Numbered from the stretch's first letter, positions 22,092 to 34,436 are shown. The stretch: 64,000 bases of DNA from Gerris lacustris (GCA_951217055.1 OX578276.1:138939582-139003581), one strand, 5' to 3'. Notes: generated by a model from the sequence alone, not told the origin. Translations and numbers: made by a program.

Positions 22092-22168
22092 ATGAAAACA
22101 TGGTATTTACTTGGTTTATTTGTTGTTATATTTACAGTGAATTTATGGTTGGTGGCTGAATGTATATT
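22092..22168 (+). CDS. Candidate first coding exon: signal peptide of a small secreted protein
   Basis: The ATG at 22092 (context GCAAAATGA) opens a frame with a textbook signal peptide: MKTW, then a hydrophobic run YLLGLFVVIFTVNLWLVA, then EC, before a stop at 22170. Just upstream is a splice-acceptor-like TTGTATTTCTCCAG (AG at 22083-22084). Possible donors are GTATAT at 22162 and GTAATA at 22169. Either joins in frame to an acceptor at 25635 or 25697, leading to the proline-rich exons at 25636-25882. Family A and B insertions lie in the intron. No family is recognised; the gene model is inference from splice-like sites and frame. Confidence 0.35.
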
Positions 22169-22845
22169 GTAATAGTTTTCTAGAGGATGCTAGAGTTATC
22201 CAACCTCAGTTACATTCGTTCTAGGTTTCACTGTATTTATTCTATTGTTTACACAACGTTGAATATTGAACGTCTACTAGCTTATTTTTCAACAAAATGA
22301 TCATTCTCTGTAAACTAAATTTAAACATTATTATTTTACAACTTGGCACTAAATAAAAGTAGAATTCATATAAAGATTTTAATTGAACAAGGAATATTCT
22401 TTAAATATAATATATATTTGTAAAAAAAAAACAACATATTTATAAAGAATGCGCACTAAAAAGAAGATAATATTTCATTTATATCGGCCACGGTAATATG
22501 AGTAATTGAAATGTATGCGAATGTCCCCGAAAAAAACGTGGGGCCAGTAGCGAACATAGAAAAAATTAGGGGGAGAAGGAGCTAATATGGCCTTGAAAGA
22601 TTAAATGCGGGTTTGGCATAACCAACCATTTATTAATGCCCTAGCTGTGAATATGTGATTTTATTTTTGATTGGTTCATAAACCAACAATAAACTTCCTT
22701 TCTTATTAATAATTAAATATTTATTGTATTTTCCATTTAAATAATTTCACAGCGTATAATTATCCTAGAAATTAAACATAACCCCTACATGATATGGTAT
22801 CCTTTGATTTAAAAAAAAAATACGTGTGGTGTCGAGGGACAACCG

Positions 22846-23600
22846 GTAGGAACGAAGTTCCTTACATTCTTCATTAAATATAAATTATAAAATCACACTG
22901 CTAAGTACGTATACATTGCTAACTACTTATACATGGCGGAGTTAGAAAAGAGACAAAATTAGAAGTAACGAACTGTTTGTACCTGGCAGAGTTAAGGCAA
23001 AATTAAAAGAAAATCATTATATGTATAATTAAAGCAAGCGTCTTACTATAAATATATATTAAATATAAGAAAAAAGTTGATCATGAAGAGTTTATAGTGA
23101 AAAAGTATGTTTGTTAAAGGAGTTTGGATTGAAATAGGACTGTTTTCTACCTACTCGGCCAATTAATTTAAAATATTATAAAATGTATCTCTTCCCTACT
23201 CTAAAGTTTCTGCTTGTTTCAGGGTGAAATTTTACATGATTCTATTTTATTTAGTTACAAAACAAAGTGACATTTTTTACATATATAACAAAAATAATCA
23301 AAACAAGTCAAGTAACAGGCTTCCTTAATAACACCTTTTCCCGTCTTCTAAAGCTTACGTTTCCGCGAGCGTTGCGCGTGAACGCTTGGGCGGATAACGT
23401 TTTCCGACTAACTCAGCCTGGGCATTAGTAAAATGAACATGTGTACCAAATTTCATCTAAATCGGTGATCTTTTACTCAAGTTATCGTCATCTGTAGATT
23501 TCGTGACGTTTTTTGCGTGACGGTGATTTTGGTCGTTTTTTCGGATTCACTCCCGGGCTCCAGAACGTTCCATAAGGAACTTCGTTCCAAAAACAAAAAC
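22846..23600. mobile_element. Family A, copy 4: MITE-like element with terminal inverted repeats
   Basis: Starts GGAACGAAGTTCCTTA and ends TAAGGAACTTCGTTCC, giving terminal inverted repeats of about 16 bp that are themselves nearly palindromic. About 750 bp, non-coding. The interior is the family A core. This copy best defines the ends of the family. The transposase type is not evident; target duplication is not clear. Confidence 0.75.
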
Positions 23601-24483
23601 GCAGATCTTAGTGAAATAAATGTCTCAACTTCCAACTCTGCTCTCTAATTTCCATTTCTAACCCCATATTGAGAGTTTAAAATTCCGTCTGGAAGTTAAC
23701 AAATATTCCAAAATAACGAAGCTATAAGCAAGACGTAACTCTACCCCACTGCAACATTTATTTATTCATTATTTATTTAATTAGCGTTATTCTCATTAAT
23801 TGACAATCATTAACGATAAATGGAGCAAACATATTAATATTCTCTTCTTTGTCTAATTTCAGCAGTAAATTTTTTATTAAATTTTATTTCATTGCTTAGT
23901 TTGAATATCATACTTTAAATATTTACAGGAACGTTATATAAAATGCTAGGATTAAGTTAGAGGAAATAGCAGATCTTAATTACCATAATAATATTAAACC
24001 AATTTCTTTGGCCTTACTTTCATACGCAAACATTTATTTCTTTTTCTTTTTTTTACGACCTCGACCCCTTTGTTACTTCGTTAAATAAACATTGCTCCGG
24101 AGTAATCTTAGAAGTTAAGGTTTCCAAGAAATAACCAAACTGAATTAAATAAAGCAACACACAAAACACAACTTTGCACAAACGTAAAAAGAAATTTAAC
24201 TCTATTATACCTGCAATATTAGTCGTTGGTGAAGACCTAAAAAAGAAGCATAGATGTATGTTCGGTAGCATAATCTGGATTTTGAATCTGGTTTAATGCA
24301 TGTATTGGAAAGGATCCAGAAGTAGAGATTCGAATTCTAGGTAAGATCTTCGTATGCTAATGTAGAAGTAGGGTTCTTTCAGCCCTTTCGTAAGCTCAAA
24401 TGTTTAGGAAATGCAAAGTACATATTCATGCTTCTCCTCCAACAATTCTAAGGTTAAATTGGAAAAATAGTAAATTATATTTA
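23601..24483. other. AT-rich DNA, nothing recognised
   Basis: No gene seen. A splice-acceptor-like TTTGTCTAATTTCAG at 23849-23863 is not followed by an open frame. Confidence 0.5.
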
Positions 24484-24990
24484 AAATAGACTGCCAATTG
24501 GTGTGGCACATAGCTTCCTCACTTCCTATCACGTGCTTCATTGATTTTATGCTTTTACAAGCCATTATTGTCAAATTTATTTGTTTCCCCCGTTTTTTTA
24601 ATCTGTCAAAATTGTTTTGATTTTTTACATGAATTAAAGTATCAAATTTACCAAAAGTTAAAGAGCACAGACATTTCAAATTAATCTGGGGCTATCAGCG
24701 AGTTACTTTCAATAAGCTATAAAAGTTTCATACAAATCAGATTAGTACTTATGAAGCTATAGGTGTAAATAAATGTATGTTTGTGTGCACGTGAAAGAGA
24801 AACAAATGAGCGCAGAAGGTTGAAACTTATATGGGACCAACAATGGGCTAATCATGATCTACCATCCAGAATTTCATTAAAATCGGACGTGTAGTTTTTA
24901 AGATAGTATGATGGTTCGCAAAAATAAAGCGGAGACAGACCGACAGACCAACGAGCAGACACGGAGCCAAAAAGGTTCCCTGATGTTTTT
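24484..24990 (+). repeat. Dispersed family B, copy 1
   Basis: Starts ATAGACTGCCAATTGGTGTGG and runs through AATTAAAGTATCAAATTTAC, ATAAATGTATGTTTGTGTGC and GGTTCGCAAAAATAAAG to GGTTCCCTGATG. Its last part is replaced by an A/T run. Non-coding. Confidence 0.85.
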
Positions 24991-25635
24991 TTTTTAATAA
25001 TAAATATTATCTATTTATGAAAAATATTATCTATGATGAAAGAGTGATTATGCGGGAGTGTATTTTTGTACCCTGTTTTGATAGTCTCAAATGATTAATT
25101 TGATTTCCTACCGTAAAAGTGCGGATCGGAATAGCAGCATTATTCATCAGCCACATTTGAAGTGTGGATCTTATGAACACAGAACAATAATATGATTGAG
25201 CATTCTATTATATTTTAGACGTTTGCTTCTACCTTGTAAATATCTATAAATGTCTAAAGGAAACACATTTACTGGACAAGAAGAAAGATGGTTGAAAGTC
25301 ATTGTTGGATTTTTATATTTGTTACTTATCTGTAAATATATTATTATTTATATATTACTTATTTTACTAGGATTATGATGAAATTACGTAGATGTTAAAA
25401 ATGTGTATTAGTTTTCTAGCCGGGGTTTGATAATCTGCCACGGGGATAGGTGTGATCTTCCTACAAGTCTCGTCAACTCACGTCTAGTAGCATTCGTCTT
25501 ACAGCCCTCGTTAAACGCCACCGCCATACCGCTACGTAATGTATCCCGCTTATAAATATATATATATTTTTTTTATTAATATCTGCCGTTTCCGACATAT
25601 ACATATTATATGTAAATTTTTTTTTATACACACAG
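24991..25635. other. AT-rich DNA, nothing recognised
   Basis: No gene. A (TA)n patch lies at 25553-25567. Confidence 0.5.
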
Positions 25636-25882
25636 CGGTGAAATTTATAATTTAAGCCACAAATTATTATTATTATTATCTTGGACATCCGGAACAGATC
25701 CTGACTACCCAGGTAAGCGTACTTACCATTTTTAATTATCGTCGTTATTTCATTATATTATATTATATCTGTACTTGTATTTATTTATATCTAACACTGA
25801 TTTACATACAGTCCAACCAAATCCAAGCCTACCAGCACCTCTACGGGTGGATAAATTTGATCCAATGTTACCGGTCACCTAA
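25636..25882 (+). CDS. Candidate terminal exons: proline-rich C-terminus of a small secreted peptide
   Basis: A possible 99-bp intron (25713-25811) has donor CCCAG|GTAAGCG, a CTAAC branch-like site and acceptor TTTACATACAG. Spliced, the frame reads DPDYP across the junction, then a proline-rich tail with PNPSLPAPLR and DKFDPMLPVT and a stop at 25880-25882. The upstream exon may start at 25636 (acceptor TTTTATACACACAG) or 25698. Both choices can be joined in frame to the signal-peptide exon at 22092. ATTAAA near 25953 could be a polyadenylation signal. Short, proline-rich, secreted: reminiscent of insect proline-rich peptides, but no homology is claimed and it could be chance. Confidence 0.3.
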
Positions 25883-25907
25883 AATCCACCACCAGTCATA
25901 ATCCAAA

Positions 25908-25934
25908 GGAGGGGGGGGGGGGGGGGGGAGGGGG
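25908..25934. repeat. Poly(G) run
   Basis: About 25 G's interrupted by one A, 26 bp after the candidate stop codon. Confidence 0.97.
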
Positions 25935-25998
25935 TATATTTTAATTAATAATTATTAAAAATTTAATTTGAATTGTTAAAATACCAATTTTATATTAA

Positions 25999-26431
25999 CA
26001 CTAGAATACCTAACTTTCATACTAGGCGCTTATTCCTTCCATGAGTCATTCTGACTCAATTAGTGAAAAATAAAAGATTTTTAATACTATTATTTCAAAT
26101 ATCATGATTAACAGTTACTAATGAGATAATGGGAACATATTTGAAAATATAACTATATTTAACTTAAATATTTGGTCATTTATAGGCGATATTATCAGCA
26201 TCTCACTGAAAACAAATTACGTATATTACTTAACATGAGTCACCCACTGATGTTTACTAAAACTTTCCTAGAAAGGAAGTGTGTTGTGCCCTAATGTTAA
26301 CCATTTGAAGGTTGGAAGCCAAGTGTTTGGTAATAGAATTCCTGACAGGTAGAGTCTCTCCCTCTAGTGCCGGATTAGATAATTACATTTTAGTTCTTGG
26401 GTCAAAATGACTCATGATCGGTACTCTAATG
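25999..26431. mobile_element. piggyBac-like MITE with TTAA target duplication
   Basis: TTAA at 25995-25998 and 26432-26435 bracket 433 bp. Ends are CACTAGAATACC and, complemented, CATTAGAGTACC. Just inside each end lies a TGAGTCA-containing block (GAGTCATTCTGACTCA left, GGGTCAAAATGACTCA right). TTAA plus CACTAG-type ends fits piggyBac-related elements. Non-coding. Confidence 0.75.
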
Positions 26432-26523
26432 TTAAATATTTAAGAAAGGATATACTTAAGATAAATTGGCAAGGAGATTATAGCGTGAGTAGCCCACCTC
26501 ATTCATCAGTGTGTTAAGTACCA

Positions 26524-26973
26524 GGGGGCCGATTCTTTAACTTTGAACCCTCCCTTTTCAAGTTGTTATATATCAAACTGTTGTTATGAAGATGACTGAC
26601 AACGTGAATCTATATTTTTGACTGTTGTTATATAAGGAGAAATTGATATATAAGGTTGATATATGTCCACTCAAAATTGTTGTTGATATAATTCGTCAGG
26701 TTATGTTGTTATATATCAAATACTAAAAACCAAAACAAAGTGACAACATTATTGGTTTTCATTCACTTTTCTTGTTTTCTGAAAGAAATAACTACAAAAT
26801 AGCCATCTAAAAAGGACGCTGTCAATCCGTAGTTTGGTATTTGGCCACATACAGCGCTGGCATCACTTTACAGATTCACTACATTATATAACAACACTTT
26901 GATATATAATAGCGGTGTTTGATAAATAATGTCACTGTGGATATATATAAAAAAAGTTACAGAATCGGCCTCC
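26524..26973. mobile_element. MITE with GGCCGATTCT terminal repeats
   Basis: Left end GGGGGCCGATTCTTTAACTTT, complemented right end GGAGGCCGATTCTGTAACTTT; 450 bp. The interior is rich in GTTGTTATATATCAAA words in both orientations. Target duplication unclear. Non-coding. Confidence 0.75.
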
Positions 26974-28418
26974 AGTAGTTAAAGCAACCTTTGACACTTT
27001 TATTTATTTATTTTATTATTTTTTTAACCACTTATTTAGACTGAGGAAAAAGTGTAGATAGATCCATCAAAATTTAAAAAAAAACGATTTTCACATAACA
27101 ATGCTTTATATAAGTAAAGATATACATACTTTTCAGATATGTAAAAGTAAAAAGATAACTTACACCCTGATGTCCGTATTTGTTATGCACATTGCGTAGT
27201 CTCTAGTCTCTTTATTTCTCCTTTCTATTCCCTAAGAGGCCTTCACATGATAAGAACTTCTAACCTGGTTTCCTTACAACCGAATTATAACCTACTCACA
27301 TGGCTAGGACGCACTTTAAACGTTTACTCTTCGAGCCATCGCAATTCCCTTCTGGACTGAATAAAAGAACACGTGGGAAAACGTGACGTCATGCTATAGG
27401 ACACCATCACGTTCTGGTGAATTCGTCTCACATACCCTTCTCTGGTTTTTATTACGTTTTCCCTACAGTACTATATGAAAGTGCCGTTAGAAATATATTT
27501 TTCTCCCCTCGACGAAATGGTTTCTTCTTCTCGAAAGTAATCATAAAGGTGGCCGTTTTCTATATTTTTTTTTCTCTCACCAGCTAAACTTGCCTGTTCA
27601 AAAGTAAACCCTCCTGGGGGCATTCATCATGTCTTACAGAAGACAAAAAAGAATTGGTAGAAGATGAAATAACTTTTAAAATAAAAGAGAAATAAAAGTT
27701 TTTAAAACATTTCAACACGGCATCTCGAGGAAGCTCTCATCTTATACTTTCTATAAATTACACACATATATATATTTTCATATTTTCCACCCAACTAACT
27801 TGTTAAAAAGAAGAAACAATGCTTAAAGCCGTGCTTGCTTGTTTCCAGTTAAATTAACCAACATATTAGCATTTCCACCAAAACTTTCTCCTCATGAACC
27901 ATTACCATTCACTTATAAAACACACACATACACATAATTTATATAAATTTCTATATTTTGGAAAAATTAAGAAATATGTACATGAATTTTGAAGTTCACC
28001 ATTTAAGTTTCATTTTTTATTTAACACCATAATCTACAGAAGTATTGACGTTATATTGAATTAAACTGGTTTACACGCAGTACCGTAACTTCGTTCGAGT
28101 GAGATCGGATATAAACGATTGCGCAAACAAGTTTTTTTAAAATTATTATTACCACAAGTTTCTAACGAATAATTCATTGTTGAAAAAAAGTAATAACTAT
28201 TATGTTAAAAATATGATTTAAATAGATTAGAATTTTTTAAATCAGTGCTCTTCTCGCCGAGTATGAGAAATTACAGATATCAATTTTAAATCGTTATAAT
28301 AAGTATCTAGTCTCCTTACAAGCTAAAGGAGAGACCGACCTTTAAAAACCTAACTATACAGTGAAAAACTGCAAAACATTTATTTTTCTATTTCTTTTTT
28401 TTAATTACACTACATCAC
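26974..28418. other. Single-copy-looking DNA, nothing recognised
   Basis: Less repetitive than most of the window, with mixed composition at 27180-27660, but I find no open frame or RNA gene. Confidence 0.5.
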
Positions 28419-28595
28419 TTAGGGTACGAACACAGTGGAGCCTGGTTGGTAACAGGGCAGGTCGCATGTTACCTAGCATGCAGTGGGCCACACACACAGT
28501 GCAGCTTTTTTAGGCTCAGTGCCTTGTTCTCTTCCGTAAAGAAAGCATCTAAATGGTTCCGGGTAATATAACATTTAATTTAATATACCTGTAAA

Positions 28596-28940
28596 ATGTC
28601 TATAAATAGTGATGATGAAGACTTAATGTAAGTGGATTGTAGTGCTGCGACTAAATGGTTTTGGTTCTTTGAGTATTGTAATTTCGATCGTGAATACTAT
28701 ATTCATCCAATCAATAGAGAAAGAAGTTAAATTGGTGAATACCATCATCTTTTCAAAAAGTTACGAAATTTTCTCTTGAAATTTTTTTTAAGGATGGATG
28801 TGGACACTTTTGACTATATCAAGGACTTGGTTTCACCAAGGCTACAGAAAAACTGGTCAAATGTCACTCTAATCCCATATACTTCAAGAAGAACAGCTTG
28901 TATTAACTCTACGGTATTTGACAACCGGTTCGTCATTTAA
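28596..28940 (+). pseudogene. Harbinger transposase N-terminal remnant
   Basis: From ATG 28596 the frame reads MSINSDDEDLM, a stop, KWFWFFEYCNF, YYIHPINRERS, a stop, IGEYHHLFKKLR, FFLRMDVDTFDYI and LVSPRLQK. The HPIN..GE(Y/F)H.LF..L...FF...RM....FD.....V.P.. pattern is that of Harbinger transposase N-termini. Two in-frame stops and the loss of the DDE catalytic part make it dead. Confidence 0.7.
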
Positions 28941-29128
28941 GCACCTGTCGTGCAATACACACATACAGACGTCATGCTGAAAACCACTCAGGTGGTCTTA
29001 AAAACACCCAAAAAGGATAATTCAGTTGCAATCTCAAAGAAAAATGTTTGGGTAAAAACAATACTTTTCTCACTATAGTCGAGGAAAAGTTAAAAGTAAC
29101 GTAAACCTTTATCTAATTTTTTCTTATT

Positions 29129-30554
29129 ATAGTCCAGTCGACAGGTATTAAAAATAAGGGTCTACCTTGCAAAAGGTCATAAAAACTTTTTTCTTTTTTT
29201 TATTGTATGTACCTAGACATTAGTTAAAAACCCAAGTTTTCGACCTCCTAGACCCTATGCTAACCCAGAGGGGGGCCAAAATACGCGAATTTTTAGTGTT
29301 TCTTATAGTTTTTTTCTTTAAAACTCTTTATCTATATGTCCTGAAAAAAAAAAAAAAAAAAATCGTATCTTTCTTGTAGAGCACTAAATTTGCAACAATT
29401 TTTATATTCCACATTCTTTCCTAAACCCAATACTATCCGAAATATAGAGCTTGAAAGATGCAATATTTTTTTGAAAATATCAAAAATAACATCTTTTCTG
29501 AGGACGAAAGGGGTCTATTTGTGTTATCCCACCTCTCCCAGTATTTTGGGTATATTCTACCTATGGAAGTACAAATAACCATCACTAACCACAACTACTA
29601 ACCACTAGTAACCAATACTAACCGCAACTGACCAACAATAAACTAAATTTTCGGGGATTTTCGTTCATCCTTTCTTGTAGAGCACTAAATTTGGACCAAT
29701 TTTTATATTTCACATTTTTTTCTAAAACCTATTTTTTCCGAAATATAGAGCTTGAAAGATGCAATATTTTTTTGAAAATATCAAAACTAACATCTTTTCT
29801 GAGGACGAAAGGGGTCTATGTTTGTTATCTCTCCCCCACGAAGGGATTTTTTGAGTATATCCTACCTATGGAAGTACAAATAACCACCACTAACCTCTGC
29901 AACTTGGGTTTTGCAGTTATTAAAAAAAAATATTGCATCTTTAAAGCTCTATATTTCGGAAAGTCTAGGGTTTAGAAAAAAATGTGAAATATAAAAACTG
30001 TTCCCAATTTAGTGCTCTACAAGAAAGGATAAACAAAAAATCCCGAAAATTTAGTTTATTGTAGGTAGGTGGCGGTTAGTATTGGTTACTAGTGGTTAGT
30101 AATTGTAGTTAGTGGTGGTTATTTGTACTTCCATAGGTAGAATATACCCAAAATATCTAACTGGGAGGGGTGGGATAACACAAATAGACCCCTTTCGTCC
30201 TCAGAAAAGATGTTATTTTTGATATTTTCAAAAAAATATTGCATCTTTCAAGCTCTATATTTAGGAACGTATAGGGTTTAGGAAAAAATGTGAAATATAA
30301 AATTTTTCGCAAATTTAGTGCTCTACAAGAAAGGTACGATCCCTTTTTTTCAGGACATAAAGGTAAAGAGTTATAAAGAAAAAACTATAAGATCAATAAA
30401 ATTTCGCATATTTTGGCCCCCCTCTGGGTTAGCACAGGGTCTAGGAGGTCGAAAACTTGGTTTTTTAACTAATGTCTAGGTACATACAATACAAAAAAGG
30501 AAAAAAGTTTTTATGACCTTTTGCAAGGTAAAATGTACTTGTCGACTGGACTAT
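29129..30554. mobile_element. Foldback element with internal tandem units, inside the Harbinger
   Basis: Ends are AGTCCAGTCGACAGGTA (from 29131) and its complement at 30535-30552. Long inverted arms follow: CCTTGCAAAAGGTCATAAAAA, GACCTCCTAGACCCTATGC and CTTTCTTGTAGAGCACTAAA on the left mirrored on the right. The left arm holds two tandem units (about 29368-29640 and 29670-29905); the right holds their complements. Two open frames across the units (62 and 94 codons) are by-products. No transposase. Confidence 0.85.
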
Positions 30555-30772
30555 TGTTATATTATTGGTTTTTATTCCCCTCCCCCTGACTTTTTTAAAT
30601 TATGTTATACCTTTTAAATTTATCTTTTTCACTAATTTCCTTATAGAAATTAAATTTGTTAAATTGGTAATTAAAAGAAAAGCGCCCTTAAAATTATTGT
30701 TAAAATATATTATATTGTAATAAATATATATAGATATATATATTTATATGTATACATAATTTATATAACTAT

Positions 30773-30776
<4 letters not shown>

Positions 30777-30830
<54 letters not shown>
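30777..30830. repeat. (AT)n microsatellite
   Basis: About 54 bp of AT repeat within the Harbinger element, with shorter TA patches just upstream. Confidence 0.97.
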
Positions 30831-30832
<2 letters not shown>

Positions 30833-31355
30833 CACCGTAGAAAAAATAAAAGTGTCAAAAAACGCCTGTGCTCGAGGCCAATCTACTACGCATAGAGCGA
30901 TGTAACAATCGAGGCAGGAATTCTTCAAGCTTCCGGCTATGCTTACTGCACCCAACCAGGTAACCTGCCAGGCTCCATTGGGTTCATGCCCGTAAAGAAG
31001 CACGGCTCAATTTTTCCAGCCTGTAAGCGAGTATGTGAGTAAGCGACCAGCTAGGCTTCACTGTGTACGTACCCTTATACATATAATCGAGTAGTGTCCC
31101 GACTACTCACCTCGTAATAAATTGTGATTGCTAAGCTAAGGCAACAACATTTGTTGTTTGTTTTGATTTATTGGTTTTGATTGATTTAAATAGATACACC
31201 CCTATAACTTATCTAAATTAATTTACAAATCTTAACCTACTTTTAAATATTAATTTTACTTTTTACTAATAAATATGAAATTAAGCCCATTGCCACGGGC
31301 TTAAAGACTCGGAAATTATATTATATGCTAATAGGGTTACTGATAAATGCTTTTT

Positions 31356-32085
31356 AGGGTCCGTAGGCAAAACCAAGGACCCTTATATTTTCCTGCGTGT
31401 GTCTGTCCGTCCGTCTGGTCGCCTGCTCTCACGGCTACACCTTTCGTCCGATCACTTTAAAACTTGGCATGTATGTGTCTTGTACCTACCCACATATTTT
31501 AAAAATATAGCGACTTAAAAATATATATTTTTCCATAAAATTAGGGTAAAAAAACATAAATAGGGTTACATTTTTTTAATTTTTTTCGACACCTTGAGGG
31601 ATATCATATGAAAGGGTACGTTGAGCTGATTACAAAAATATATAATTATTTGGTTATAACTTTGATAGGGCGAGCGTAGGCAAGTTTAAAGTAGGTGTGA
31701 AACGCCCCCCTCCTTTTATCTCGCTTATGTGAGGTGCGAAAAATCTGAAAAAATTCCTGAACATTCTTTGACCAAAAGTAAAGATACCACTTTTTGGAAA
31801 ATTTCGAAAAAAATATTATTTTATTTTTTATTGACAAAATACGTTTTTTTTTATAACTATGGTCTTTTCGATGTATTTATATGGTTGCAGTCTGGTTCAG
31901 TGGCAAAAAAATACTTTATCAGAAGATTGTTTATGTGTTTTGAGAATATCAGACCCATAGGATAGTTCAAAGAAAGCTTTTTAGCATTTAAAAAAAAACC
32001 ACCATCAATAGGGTATTACTTAAACTATACAGTGTGGCCTAAGGAACCTCACTGTGTGCTGGCTAGCACACACTTGACCTGTTTA
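31356..32085. mobile_element. Dispersed family D, copy 1
   Basis: Starts AGGGTCCGTAGGCAAAACC and runs through GACCCTTATATTTTCCTGCG and TTTCGTCCGATCACTTTAAA to ACTATACAGTGTGGCC. A near-identical copy lies inverted at 46340-46993, including the flanking GCTAGCACACACTTGACCTG. Right terminal repeat decayed here. Non-coding. Confidence 0.8.
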
Positions 32086-32190
32086 TTTGGATGGTAAATT
32101 ACACGAGAAAGGTAATAGTCTATTGACTACTCATTTTGGCGTCCGGATGGTTCAGAATATGAACAACCAAAACAAATGTTTTTAAAGAGA

Positions 32191-32194
<4 letters not shown>

Positions 32195-32283
<89 letters not shown>

Positions 32284-32287
32284 ATAT
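32195..32287. repeat. (TA)n microsatellite
   Basis: About 90 bp of TA repeat with one TTTA interruption. Confidence 0.97.
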
Positions 32288-32786
32288 TAAACGTGGCGCC
32301 TCCTTATTATTATTTTTCCTCTTTTTTGTTATTTTGATCTCTACCTACTTTTGTATAACAATTGAATATGTATTCTTTGTCCCTACAACTCCGCTCAATA
32401 ATTAAAGGTCAAGAATAAAAAAAAAATGGGAATAATAAATTATTAATAAATAATCATATATTTATTAAATCTTTGTTCTCTGCCTTCTCATGCGACAAGG
32501 TAATCTCAGATAGATTGAGGAAAAAAGATTGGGACTATAACAACTTATAACGAATTTCTGGTATCGGAATATTAGAGGTTAATTCTGTGATTAGGTTATA
32601 GCATGTTCCAATAACATGTTGTTTGAGTACCAAGTCATTACGTTGACGATCGTCAAGTAAGAACAAAAAAGAAGCCAACGAAAGAGTTGTAAAAGAAGTT
32701 ATATTATTAAACATTTTAAATTTAAATATACTTATTAGCCTCATGTGACTAGAAAAGTTACAAGATATTTATATTAAAAAAAAAAA
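32288..32786. other. AT-rich DNA, nothing recognised
   Basis: The open frame on the minus strand at 32535-32744 has no recognisable domain. Confidence 0.5.
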
Positions 32787-33300
32787 TAGACTGCCAATTG
32801 GAGTGGCACATGGCTTCTTCTCATTATATCACGTACTTTATTGATTTTTCTGCTTATAAAGCCATTATTGTCTAATTTGTTTAATTGTGTCCCCCAATTT
32901 TTTAATCTGTCACAATTGTTTTGATTTTTTACGAGAATTAAAGTATCAATTTAGCAAAAGTTAAAAAGATGGTTCAAATTAAGCTAGGCCTATCTGCGAG
33001 TTATTTCCGATAAACTATAAAAGTTTCATACAAATCAGATAAGTACTTTTGAAGCTATAGGTGTAAATAAATGTATGGTTGTGCGCATTTGGAAGAGAAA
33101 CAAATGGGCGTAGAAGGTTGAAGCTTATATGGGACTAACAATGGACTATTTATGACCTACCATCCAAATTTCAATAAAATCGGAATAAAGATATGTTGGT
33201 TCGCAAAAATTGAGCGACAAACCGACAGACAGACACGGAACTAAAAATGTTCCCTGAGGTCTAAAATGGATTTGTGTCTTGGAATTTTTGAAATCGATTA
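32787..33300 (+). repeat. Dispersed family B, copy 2
   Basis: ATAGACTGCCAATTGGAGTGG start and full core to TGTGTCTTGGAATTTTTGAAATCG. The final hairpin end is missing. Confidence 0.85.
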
Positions 33301-34436
33301 GCTAGAGAAAGAGGAAGAAATAAGAACTCGAGGGGTGGATCTACAAGAATCACAAGCAACCTTTTGTCTACTTAGGGCGAGAGGTTAAGAACTTTAGAAA
33401 AATAGACGTGCCATGGCAAACAAATAAATGGTTTAAATTTCTAATTTCAATATTGCATTAAAAAATATGTACACAACTATTCAACTATAAAAATGGACAT
33501 AATTTGTGATTTATATAACAGGTTAGTCAACCTTACCTTATTACCTGACCCTAGATAATAATAAAGTTTTGCTGGTTTTAAACGCATTTTTTGTGTGCCA
33601 TATTTTAACTATAAACATAACTAGGATACTGTGTTTGTATACACCATGGACAATTCAACAAACTTAGGATGCTGATATTTTTAAGTATTATTATGAAATT
33701 TCTAATGAAGATGCAAAAGTATTCGCTAAGAAAGTAAAATGTCTATAAAACATAGTTAAACCAGTAGTATCACCAACTGACATAATTATGTAGAAGTAAA
33801 AAATATTTTTAAAAAATACATATTTTACATTGGTTACTATATATGTTCGCGTATATCTACTCATATTACAAATCTTATGAACATTTAAAGCTTCGAGTAG
33901 TAAATATAAAAAGCTAAATGAAACGTATGACCACTCATAAAAACCAAAGATATACTGCAAAAAGAAGATTTCGAAGAATCGCTATATAAGCCTTAAAACA
34001 TTGTATATGGTTTTTAAACAACATTACGTTTTATTATACAAGAGTTACATAAAGGTCGGTATAAAGTTGTCCATAACTTTTTATAAAGTTGTGTATAAAA
34101 CATTTGAAAGAACTAGAGTTTGACTCTATTTTGATATAAATAGGATATAGGAAGGCTCAGGAAAGCTTAAGGGGGGGGGGGAGGGGAGAAGCGTCTTTAT
34201 CCTTCCTTATATGTATGGACTTTATATAACTTAATATACCTTATAATGTAACGGGGCTTGGTTTGGCATCTATTTTACCTTAGGAGATTTCCTCATGTTT
34301 CCAAATACAAAAAATAGGACACTTTTTACTACATCACCACATAAAAATATGAAGTACCATAAACTAACTACATGTTTAAAACTGAAAAACAAAACAAATA
34401 TAAAACAATAAAAGAAAGAAATGCGTTGTCGCAGGA
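33301..34436. other. AT-rich DNA, nothing recognised
   Basis: Contains a G-run at 34170-34187. No gene seen. Confidence 0.5.

Larger units (their letters stand above)
28422..31074. mobile_element. PIF/Harbinger DNA transposon with TTA target duplication
   Basis: Left terminal repeat GGGTACGAACACAGTGGAG at 28422; complemented right end GGGTACGTACACAGTGAAG ending at 31074. The element is flanked on both sides by TTA (28419-28421 and 31075-31077), the 3-bp duplication of this superfamily. It contains a decayed transposase start (28596-28940), a nested foldback (29129-30554) and an AT tract. The rest of the transposase and the Myb/MADF-type partner gene are missing. Confidence 0.85.

Noticed and set aside
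31646..31965. Small frames inside family D
   Set aside because: Not shared intact with the second copy and without recognisable domain.
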